From an uncultured Sutterella sp. (GTDB lineage: Bacteria > Pseudomonadota > Gammaproteobacteria > Burkholderiales > Burkholderiaceae_F), in contig CAAECY010000003.1 in NCBI GenBank assembly GCA_900754475.1, forward strand, positions 1 through 34,874: 34,874 nt of DNA, given 5' to 3'. Positions 22,559 to 31,152 of this stretch are shown in pieces (position 1 is the first letter of the stretch; each line of letters opens with the position of its first letter). Under the pieces are notes generated by a model. The model was not told the DNA's origin. It was given only the letters and a program-made list of their open reading frames with translations, and made no database searches. The translations under genes and the position numbers were made by a program.

Positions 22559-23245
22559 TTACATCCCGGCGTGGGGATTCGAGCTCTGGATCGCTTCCTG
22601 ACGCACCGGCACTTCCTTTTCACCGAAGAGGAGGTCGGGACGCGTTTCCTTCAGGATCGTTTCGGAGGGAGCGCCCGCCGACTGCATCGAGCAGAAGATC
22701 ATCGTCTTGTCTTCATAGGGAGCGACGTGGAAGACGCGCTCGATCATGCCGAGTTCGGGCATCGTGTAATTCTGTTCGCGCTGATAGGGCTTCCAGTCCT
22801 TATCGTGGTTGGAGCGCTGCATGCGGTTGCCGTGCGCGGACTTGTGGTTCGTGTCGACCGCTTCCCAGTCGACCTGGATCTTGTCGACGACCGACTTCCA
22901 GTCTTCCTTCACGAGGAGACCCCAGAAGTGCGTGTGCATGTCGGGGGTGCCGAGGTAGCGGATCACTTCGTCGTTGAAGATGTAGCCCGTCACGGTGAGG
23001 CCGTCTTGCTTGTAGGGCTTTTCAAAGAGCACCACGTCGAGGGGCACCTTGTCGATCTTCAGATAAGCCATGTCGCCGTCGCGAACCTTGAGGCTTTCGG
23101 GAATGTTCTTGTCGGCCGCGACCGCCTTGAAGAAATCGGCGTTGCAGGCCTGGATCGCCTTCACGACGGACGTCTCGGCCGCGTGGGCCGCGGGCATCGC
23201 GAGCACGGCGGCCGCAGCCAGGGCCGCAAAGAGGGTCTTCTTCAC
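22559..23245 (-). CDS. Exported protein of unknown function, 228 residues
   Basis: The product starts with a clear Sec signal peptide: MKKT, a hydrophobic Ala/Leu core, and a likely cleavage after AHA at residue 22, so it is periplasmic. The mature part is rich in Asp, Lys, His and aromatic residues, with motifs such as TPDMHTHFWGLL and NHKSAHGNRMQRSNHD. It has two cysteines (IQACNAD and MIFCSMQ) that could form a disulfide. I recognise no family. The start is a GTG at 23245, chosen because AAGGAG lies 7 nt upstream and the signal peptide begins there; the open frame upstream of it lacks these. It is a single-gene unit, facing the gene at 21120-22424 across a shared terminator and preceded by the clpB 3' end. 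Confidence 0.85.
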   Translation of the reverse strand: MKKTLFAALAAAAVLAMPAAHAAETSVVKAIQACNADFFKAVAADKNIPESLKVRDGDMAYLKIDKVPLDVVLFEKPYKQDGLTVTGYIFNDEVIRYLGTPDMHTHFWGLLVKEDWKSVVDKIQVDWEAVDTNHKSAHGNRMQRSNHDKDWKPYQREQNYTMPELGMIERVFHVAPYEDKTMIFCSMQSAGAPSETILKETRPDLLFGEKEVPVRQEAIQSSNPHAGM

Positions 23246-23366
23246 TTCACTTCTCCTTCGAGTGAACGGGGTTGAATAGCGGCTATTGTCACCCCGCGCC
23301 CTTTTCCTTCCCTTAACGCCCCGCCAAAGGGTCGGAAGCAAAGACGGCAACCCCCCCGCAAGCGGC

Positions 23367-23402
23367 GAAGGCCGCCCGGGGACGAATCCCCGAACGGCCT
23401 TC
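23367..23402 (-). terminator. Two-part hairpin after clpB
   Basis: An outer 8-bp stem (GAAGGCCG/CGGCCTTC) and an inner 6-bp stem (CGGGGA/TCCCCG) with a CGAA loop are separated by a 2x2 internal loop. It lies 24 nt beyond the clpB stop. No T-tract follows on the minus strand, so it may be a 3'-protecting hairpin rather than an intrinsic terminator. Between it and the next gene only a 13-nt palindrome (AATAGC-G-GCTATT, 23275-23287) was noticed. Confidence 0.5.
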
Positions 23403-23426
23403 GGACATGAGGAGGTTACTCACGCA

Positions 23427-26036
<2,610 letters not shown>

Positions 26037-26062
26037 AAGGGTCTCCCGCGTCGGGTGCCTGC

Positions 26063-26107
26063 GGAGGACCTGGAGGACCTGTAGTACCAGCAGTACCTGT
26101 AGGCCCC
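26063..26107. repeat. Five 9-bp tandem repeats in the clpB leader
   Basis: The units are GGAGGACCT, GGAGGACCT, GTAGTACCA, GCAGTACCT and GTAGGCCCC in direct succession, with the first two identical. They lie between the heat-shock promoter and the clpB start codon, so they are transcribed into the 5' untranslated region. Such arrays can change copy number by slippage. No function is known to me. Confidence 0.7.
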
Positions 26108-26173
26108 GTCCGCCCGGGGGCTTCAAAACCCCCGTTCGAGCACCACGACGAATTTCATTTCGTGTTGATACTC

Positions 26174-26201
26174 ATATGGGGGTGGGCCGCACGTTTTCAA
26201 G
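26174..26201 (-). promoter_or_regulatory. Sigma-32 (RpoH) heat-shock promoter of clpB
   Basis: On the minus strand the -35 is CTTGAAA and the -10 is CCCCATAT, separated by 13 nt. This equals the sigma-32 consensus in both elements. The transcript would start near 26166 and have a leader of about 130 nt that includes the 9-bp repeats. Confidence 0.9.
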
Positions 26202-26305
26202 TCGGGAAGACAAACCCGGGAAACGGCAATATCGACAAATTGTTTCCGGTCGACGCACGAAAACCCCGACGGAGAAGCGCCTCCACGAGCACGCCGCGAA
26301 GAAGA

Positions 26306-26330
26306 AAACCCCGTGAAATTCACGGGGTTT
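26306..26330. terminator. Bidirectional stem-loop after the thrC-crcB operon
   Basis: AAACCCCGTGAA and TTCACGGGGTTT form a perfect 12-bp inverted repeat around a single A. On the minus strand it is followed by TCTTCTTC and would end the thrC-mobB-moeA-moaD-moaE-crcB transcript. It separates that operon from the clpB promoter. Confidence 0.75.
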
Positions 26331-26337
26331 CGTCATT

Positions 26338-26387
26338 GAGGATCAAAAAGTGATCCTTCATTTTCAGAGGATCAACTTTTGATCCTC
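26338..26387. repeat. Twin GAGGATCA hairpins downstream of crcB
   Basis: Two adjacent imperfect palindromes, GAGGATCAAAAAGTGATCCT (26338-26357) and one from 26367 to 26387 that starts GAGGATCAACT and ends TTTTGATCCTC, lie just beyond the crcB stop. Each can fold alone. They are also mutually complementary over about 20 nt with one short mismatched patch, so one long hairpin with a 10-nt loop can replace the two small ones. GATC occurs four times. No T-run follows on either strand. Confidence 0.65.
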
Positions 26388-26401
26388 GAAGGGAAAAATC
26401 C

Positions 26402-26797
26402 TCAGTGGAGGAGTCTCCACGTCCAGAGCCCGAGCGCCGTCGCCGCGAAACTTCCCGCGACATGAAGGGTTGCGTGCGCAAGCGCCCGCCCCGTTTCGCC
26501 CGCCAGGAGCATGGAGACGTTCTCGCCCGAGAAGGTCGAGAACGTTGTGAGACCGCCCAAGAACCCCGTGATGAGGAAAAGCCGCACGGCGGGTGGAATC
26601 TCGGGGTGCGCGCTCGTCCAGGCGAGCGCGAGCCCGATGAGATACCCCCCGAGGAGGTTGGCGGCCAAGGTGCCGAGCGGCAGCAGGTCCGCGCGGGGGT
26701 TGAGGACATAGGCGAGGAGCCAGCGGCCGAGGGCGCCCAAAGCCGCCCCCGAACCCACCGCCAGCACCACGAGCCCGATCGGCCCGTCTTTCGTCAC
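26402..26797 (-). CDS. crcB: Fluoride channel CrcB/Fluc
   Basis: CrcB forms a dual-topology dimeric inner-membrane channel that expels fluoride. The 131-residue product has four hydrophobic segments (about 8-27, 37-58, 68-90 and 100-125). The family signatures GALGRWLLAYVL near residue 20, LGTLAANLLGGYLIG near 45 and GFLGGLTTFSTFSGE near 78 are intact. The GTG start at 26797 overlaps the moaE stop codon in the sequence GTGA, which indicates translational coupling. No fluoride riboswitch was recognised upstream, as expected for a gene inside an operon. Location at the end of a molybdenum-cofactor operon is unusual. Confidence 0.92.
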   Translation of the reverse strand: MTKDGPIGLVVLAVGSGAALGALGRWLLAYVLNPRADLLPLGTLAANLLGGYLIGLALAWTSAHPEIPPAVRLFLITGFLGGLTTFSTFSGENVSMLLAGETGRALAHATLHVAGSFAATALGLWTWRLLH

Positions 26798-27264
26798 GAA
26801 CGCGTCCCCCAGCGGTCGCGGGCGAGGTCGTCGCTTTCGCGGGCGTCGACCCAGCGTTCGCCCTCGGGCGTCTTTTCCTTCTTCCAGAAGGGCGCTTCGG
26901 TCTTCAACCAATCCATGATGAATTCGCACGCCTCGAACGCTTCGCGGCGGTGCGCGGAGGAAACGAGCGCGAGCACGATCTGGTCGCCCACCGCCAGGTC
27001 GCCCACGCGGTGAATCACCGTCACGTCGTCGATCGACCAACGGGAGCGGGCCGACTCGATGATGGCGCCGAGCGCCTTTTCGGTCATGCCCGGGTAGTGT
27101 TCGAGCGACATCGCCGCCACGTCGGAGCCGTCGTTCTTGTTGCGAACGACCCCGACGAAACTCACGATCGCGCCCGACTGCGGATTCGCCGCGCGGATGC
27201 GGGCGGTTTCCTCCGAGAGGTCGAAGTCTTCGGGGCTCACCCGAATGAACGTCTGCCCGCTCAC
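26794..27264 (-). CDS. moaE: Molybdopterin synthase large subunit MoaE
   Basis: MoaE is the catalytic subunit that, with thiocarboxylated MoaD, inserts two sulfurs into cyclic pyranopterin monophosphate. The 156-residue product (E. coli 150) has SGAIVSFVGVVRNKNDG near residue 30, LEHYPGMTEKAL near 54, HRVGDLAVGD near 85, SSAHRREAFEACEFIMDWLKTEAPFWKKE near 101-130 (quoted here as SSAHRREAFEAC and EAPFWKKE), with the active-site lysines of the latter part present. It starts with GTG; GGGAGG at 6 nt lies inside the last codons of moaD, 2 nt away. crcB overlaps its stop. Confidence 0.94.
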   Translation of the reverse strand: MSGQTFIRVSPEDFDLSEETARIRAANPQSGAIVSFVGVVRNKNDGSDVAAMSLEHYPGMTEKALGAIIESARSRWSIDDVTVIHRVGDLAVGDQIVLALVSSAHRREAFEACEFIMDWLKTEAPFWKKEKTPEGERWVDARESDDLARDRWGTRS

Positions 27265-27266
27265 GA

Positions 27267-27524
27267 TCAGCCTCCCGTCACGGGCGGGAAAAAGGCCACT
27301 TCGTCGCCATCCTTAACGGGATCGGCATCTTCGGCCATTTCCTGATTCACGGCACCGCGCACGCGCTTGAGGTTGCCGAAGGCGCTCGCCCAGGGTTCGC
27401 CTCGGGCGACGAGCGCCGCGCGCACTTCACCCAGGGTCGAGGCGTCGGCCTCCAGTTCCACGGTTTCGCTTCGGCGCCCCATGGCGTCGCGAAGGCCGGC
27501 AAAGTAAAGAACCTCGATTTTCAT
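27267..27524 (-). CDS. moaD: Molybdopterin synthase sulfur carrier MoaD
   Basis: MoaD is the ubiquitin-like sulfur carrier of molybdopterin synthase. The 85-residue product has the beta-grasp pattern MKIEVLYFAGLRDAMG at its start and ends in PPVTGG, whose terminal Gly-Gly is adenylated and converted to a thiocarboxylate. It is followed after 2 nt by moaE, its partner subunit. The start codon ATG has only a weak ribosome site; the upstream gap is AT-rich. Confidence 0.94.
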   Translation of the reverse strand: MKIEVLYFAGLRDAMGRRSETVELEADASTLGEVRAALVARGEPWASAFGNLKRVRGAVNQEMAEDADPVKDGDEVAFFPPVTGG

Positions 27525-27580
27525 AGTCGGACCAATAAAAAAACCAGTAAGAACTATAGATAACTAGTAAGTGCTCGCTC
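27525..27580 (-). promoter_or_regulatory. AT-rich gap between moeA and moaD, possible internal promoter
   Basis: This 56-nt spacer is far richer in A and T than the flanking genes. On the minus strand it contains TATAGT (27558-27553), a direct CTTACT repeat and a run of seven T. It could hold a -10 for separate expression of moaD-moaE-crcB, but no -35 is convincing. Confidence 0.3.
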
Positions 27581-28786
27581 TCAGGCAAAGAACTGGCAGA
27601 AGGGGTAGTAGGGGACGAGATCGCCCTTCTTCACGACGGCGCCCGCGGGAATGTCCGCCAGACCGTCCGCCCAGGCGCAGCTCGAGAGCACCTGCGAATT
27701 CTGCGTGTGGAAGAGATCGAGCCCGCCCGCATCGTTGCGGCGCACGCGCACGAATTCTTCGCGATCCCCCGCCTTCGTCCACTCGAAGTCGGCGCGGATC
27801 TGCTGCGGCTTCATGTCGATGTCGCTCAGGCCCATGCGGCGCAGGAGATAGGGGCGCGCCATCATGAGGAAGACCACAAAGCCCGAGACGGGGTTGCCGG
27901 GAAGCCCGATGTAGGGAACGCCGCGCACGTTGCCGAACGCCAGGGGCTTGCCGGGCTTCAACTTCACGCGCCAGACGTCAAGGGCGCCGAGCGCTTCGAC
28001 GGCGGGCTTCAGGTGGTCTTCTTCCCCGACCGACATGCCGCCCGTCGTCAGGATGACGTCCGCCGTTTCGCTCGCGTGCTCCAGAGCGCGCACGGTCGCG
28101 TCGAACGTGTCGGGAATGCTCCCGAGGTCGAACGCTTCGCAGCCGAGCGTCTGCAGGAGGCTTCGGATCATGTAGCGGTTCGAGTTGTAGATCCCGCCCG
28201 GGGGCAAGGGTTCGCCCGGTTGCACGAGTTCGTTCCCGGAGAAGAAAATCCCGACGCGCAGCTTCCGATAGACGGTCACGTACGCGCGACCGATCGAGGC
28301 CACCGTGCCGATCGCGGCGGGGGTGAGGCGGTCGCCCGCGCGCAGAATCGTCGAGCCCACGGCGATGTCGGAGCCGAGGCGCCGCACCCAGGCCCCTTCC
28401 TTCGGAGCCTTCGTGAAGCGAACACCCGCTTCGGTCACCGTCACCTCTTCCTGCGGCACCACCGTATCGGCCCCTTCGGGCATGGGGGCGCCCGTGAAGA
28501 TGCGGGCGCACGTGCCCGCTTCGACGGGCTTGCCGACCGAGCCCGCGATAATGCGCTCGGCAACGGGGAGCAGGACGGGGTTCGCTTCGGACGCGGCCGC
28601 CAAGTCCGCCGCGCGCACGGCGTAGCCGTCCATCTGGGAATTGTCCCAGCCCGGCACCGCCATCGGGCTCACGACGTCCTGCGCGAGCACGCGGTTGGTC
28701 GAATACATAAGAGGAATCGTCTCCACCTCGGCTACGGGCCGGGCGTGGGCGAGAATTTTCGCGAGCGCTTCGCTGTAAGTAAGCAT
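27581..28786 (-). CDS. moeA: Molybdopterin molybdenumtransferase MoeA
   Basis: MoeA inserts molybdate into adenylated molybdopterin to give Moco. The 401-residue product (E. coli 411) shows PGWDNSQMDGYAV near residue 50, IFTGAPMPEGADTVV near 100, the MogA-like domain with FFSGNELV near 185, TTGGMSVGEEDH near 250, and LPGNPVSGFVVF near 300. The ATG at 28786 matches the usual family start (MLTYSEALAKIL) and has GAGGTGG 6 nt upstream. In-frame ATGs at 28792 and 28801 are alternatives; the latter overlaps the mobB stop as ATGA, so coupling to mobB is likely in any case. Confidence 0.94.
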   Translation of the reverse strand: MLTYSEALAKILAHARPVAEVETIPLMYSTNRVLAQDVVSPMAVPGWDNSQMDGYAVRAADLAAASEANPVLLPVAERIIAGSVGKPVEAGTCARIFTGAPMPEGADTVVPQEEVTVTEAGVRFTKAPKEGAWVRRLGSDIAVGSTILRAGDRLTPAAIGTVASIGRAYVTVYRKLRVGIFFSGNELVQPGEPLPPGGIYNSNRYMIRSLLQTLGCEAFDLGSIPDTFDATVRALEHASETADVILTTGGMSVGEEDHLKPAVEALGALDVWRVKLKPGKPLAFGNVRGVPYIGLPGNPVSGFVVFLMMARPYLLRRMGLSDIDMKPQQIRADFEWTKAGDREEFVRVRRNDAGGLDLFHTQNSQVLSSCAWADGLADIPAGAVVKKGDLVPYYPFCQFFA

Positions 28787-28797
28787 CTCCATCCACC

Positions 28798-29385
28798 TCA
28801 TCGGGCTTCGCGCGCCGCGCGAAGCTTCAAACAATAGTCGGCGACGGCCTGAGGGTCGTTCGCGTCGAGAACGTCGACCGCTTCGCGCACGGGCGTGAAG
28901 GGACGGTCGACGGCAACGGCGACGATGCGCTCGTCCGTCGGGTATAGGGGCGTCCTTCGACCGGAAGCGACCGCGTCGGCCGCCTCCCCGCGAAGGAGCT
29001 CGATTTTCGGGAAGTCGCCTTCGTGCTTGAACCCTTCGACGACGACCATGTCCGCGTCGGGCCGCACCCGCGCGAGGAGTTCGTCGAGCGACACGGTTTC
29101 GGGGGTCTCGACGAGAATCGCATAGCGTTCGGCCGTACGCAGAATCACTTCCGCCGCACCCGCTTCGCGGTAGCGGAAGGTGTCCTTGCCGGGCTTGTCA
29201 AGATCGACCCCGTGGTGCGCGTCCTTGAGGGCGGAAACCTTCAAGCCCCGCGCCGCAAGGATCGCCGCCACGCGGGTGGCGAGCGTCGTTTTTCCCGCCC
29301 CTGAAAAACCGACGAACCCCACGGCAAAGGGCGGGGTTCGCGGGGCGCAATGCGTGACCGCTTTAGGGTCGGCACTCTGCGTCAT
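28798..29385 (-). CDS. mobB: Molybdopterin-guanine dinucleotide biosynthesis protein MobB
   Basis: MobB is a GTP-binding adaptor that assists MobA in making the guanine dinucleotide form of Moco used by DMSO-reductase family enzymes. The 195-residue product has a P-loop GFSGAGKTT at about 25-33, KDAHHGVDLDKPGKDTFR near 54-71, and VEGFKHEGDFPKIE near 115-128. All are typical of MobB. It is unrelated to plasmid mobilisation proteins of the same name. It sits between thrC (12 nt upstream) and moeA (overlapping or nearly so), where many Burkholderiales have thrC directly followed by moeA. Its presence implies use of bis-MGD enzymes such as nitrate, formate or S/N-oxide oxidoreductases. Confidence 0.93.
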   Translation of the reverse strand: MTQSADPKAVTHCAPRTPPFAVGFVGFSGAGKTTLATRVAAILAARGLKVSALKDAHHGVDLDKPGKDTFRYREAGAAEVILRTAERYAILVETPETVSLDELLARVRPDADMVVVEGFKHEGDFPKIELLRGEAADAVASGRRTPLYPTDERIVAVAVDRPFTPVREAVDVLDANDPQAVADYCLKLRAAREAR

Positions 29386-29397
29386 GGTGCTCTTCGA

Positions 29398-30834
29398 TCA
29401 GAAGGGTTTGTCGGCAAACTCGGCCACGAACGCCTTGACCGCGTCGAAGTCGTTCGGCATGTAGGTCTTTTGAGCGGGTTTCCCGCGCGGATCTTCGAAG
29501 CCTTCCGGCACGGGCACGTCGTGCCCCGTCGCCTGACGGATGATCTTCGGGAATTTCGCCGGGTCCACGGTCTCAAGGCACAACGTGCGAACGCCCACGG
29601 GGTGCAGATAAATGCCGCTGTAGATGGCGTCCGCCGTGTGCGGGTCGACGTACGTGCCGTATTCGACGTAGAGGTGCTCGGTGATTTCGAGGCGGTTCGC
29701 GTGGTTCGACGTCCCCGACGCGAGGCCCGAACGGCGCACGCGGGCGAATTCCCCGGGCGTAAGTTCGAAAGAGCCCTTCGTTTCGAGTTCCTTCATGAGT
29801 TCGGCCGTGCGGCGCGCGTTCCGGTCGAGCATTTCGTAGAGGAAACGTTCGAAATTCGCCGCACGGGAAATATCCATCGAGGGCGAGCTCGTCGCGAGCG
29901 TTTCGTGCGCGGGACGCGGCGCGTAGACGCCCGTCCGAAGGAAGCGGTCCATCGCGTCGTTTTCGTTCGTGGCAACGATGAGGCGCAGGATGGGAAGCCC
30001 CATTTGCTTTGCGGCCCAGCCCGCGAAGGCGTTGCCGAAATTGCCCCCGGGAACGACGAACACCACCTCTTCGCCGACGTTTTCAACCGCCTGCAGGTAC
30101 GCGTAGAAGTAGTAGACGATCTGCGCCGCGATACGGGCCCAGAGCACCGAATTGACGGCGCCGAGACCGTGCTTCTTCGCAAATTCGCGATCGGAAAGCA
30201 TGCGCTCGACCATGTCCTGGCAGTCGTCGAACGTGCCGTCGACGGCGAGATTGACGCTGTTGGCGGGCGTGTTGGCGTAGAGCTGCGCGGCCTGCCAGTC
30301 GCTCATGCGCCCCTGGGGCGAGAGCATCGCGACGCGCGCATTGGGAATCCCCGCGAACGCGTGTTCCGCAGCCGCCCCCATGTCGCCCGTCGTCGCGCCG
30401 AGGAAGGTCATCGTGGCGGGCGCCTCGCCCAAGCCGCGCGCGAAGATGTTCGCCAGGAGCGAGAGCGAAATGTCGTCAAAGGAAAGCGTCGGGCCGTTCG
30501 AGAGCTCCAGAAGACCCACGTCGTCGTGCAACCACGTGATCGGCGTCACTTCGCGGGTCGCGATGCGGTCGCGCCCGTACGGATAGAACTCCGGCTGGTA
30601 CGTGTCGCGGCAGAGCTTCCAGAGCGTCGAGCGTTCGAGCTCGGGCCAGAAGAGGTGCATCACCTCCAGCGCCAGCCCCGCGTAGTCGAGACCGCGCATC
30701 ATGCGGATCTGCTCCAACGTGAGGCGCGGGAACGCCGCAGGCACGTAAAGGCCGCCGTCCTCGGCACGGCCTTCGAAAAGAATGTCCGAAAAGCGCTTCG
30801 GCGACTGTTCGCCGCGCGTCGAAATGTACTGCAT
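29398..30834 (-). CDS. thrC: Threonine synthase homologue lacking the PLP-binding lysine
   Basis: The 478-residue product aligns over its whole length with threonine synthases, which convert O-phosphohomoserine to threonine with PLP. It starts like them (MQYISTRGE with EDGGLYVP) and keeps VDGTFDDCQ, GAVNSVLWARI, TSPSMDIS, YVDPHTADA and DPAKFP. At the catalytic site, however, it reads GPTLSFDD (114-121) where the family has GPTLAFKD, so the lysine that forms the Schiff base is Asp120 (codon GAC). Nearby PLP-site motifs also differ: GATTGDMG (146-153) for GATSGDTG, and VPGGNFG for VPTGNFG. The frame is intact and GGAGG precedes the ATG by 8 nt. It leads the Moco operon. Normal threonine synthase chemistry is not expected; another thrC may exist elsewhere, or the protein has a new role. 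Confidence 0.85.
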   Translation of the reverse strand: MQYISTRGEQSPKRFSDILFEGRAEDGGLYVPAAFPRLTLEQIRMMRGLDYAGLALEVMHLFWPELERSTLWKLCRDTYQPEFYPYGRDRIATREVTPITWLHDDVGLLELSNGPTLSFDDISLSLLANIFARGLGEAPATMTFLGATTGDMGAAAEHAFAGIPNARVAMLSPQGRMSDWQAAQLYANTPANSVNLAVDGTFDDCQDMVERMLSDREFAKKHGLGAVNSVLWARIAAQIVYYFYAYLQAVENVGEEVVFVVPGGNFGNAFAGWAAKQMGLPILRLIVATNENDAMDRFLRTGVYAPRPAHETLATSSPSMDISRAANFERFLYEMLDRNARRTAELMKELETKGSFELTPGEFARVRRSGLASGTSNHANRLEITEHLYVEYGTYVDPHTADAIYSGIYLHPVGVRTLCLETVDPAKFPKIIRQATGHDVPVPEGFEDPRGKPAQKTYMPNDFDAVKAFVAEFADKPF

Positions 30835-31152
30835 GTAATACCCTCCGTCGTTGTTTCTGGCGGATGCCGGCAAGCCGGGCCGCGGCCGCTCGCCCCGTAT
30901 TCGAAGCGTCGGCGCAGCGTGCGCGCCCGGGTCTTTTCCGCCCATGCTACCCGAATTTTCCCTCGATTCCGACAGGTCCTCCTTCAAAAAGTACCCGACC
31001 CCTCCCTTTGGCCGAGAAAAGACGCCCGAAGTCCCCTCCTTTCGAGGGATGAAGAGCCCCGCGCTTTTCCCGCGGGCTCGTAGAATGTTTGACAACGCGA
31101 ACGGCTCCGGCCGTTTCTCCCCGCACACCGCCAACCATCTTTCGAGGTGTCT
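30835..31152. other. Divergent promoter region between thrC and phoH
   Basis: This 318-nt gap separates two diverging genes. On the plus strand a TAGAAT hexamer at 31081-31086 could be the phoH -10, leaving a leader of about 60 nt. Just before it lies a GC-rich imperfect hairpin (GAGCCCCGCG, loop, CGCGGGCTC, 31053-31079). No convincing -35 was seen for either gene. The open frames here are counterparts of coding-like GC patterns without motifs. Confidence 0.5.

Noticed and set aside
28798..29385. MobB as a mobile-element gene
   Set aside because: The motifs are those of the molybdopterin-guanine dinucleotide protein, and the neighbours are Moco genes. No transposase, integrase or insertion-sequence ends were seen anywhere in the window.
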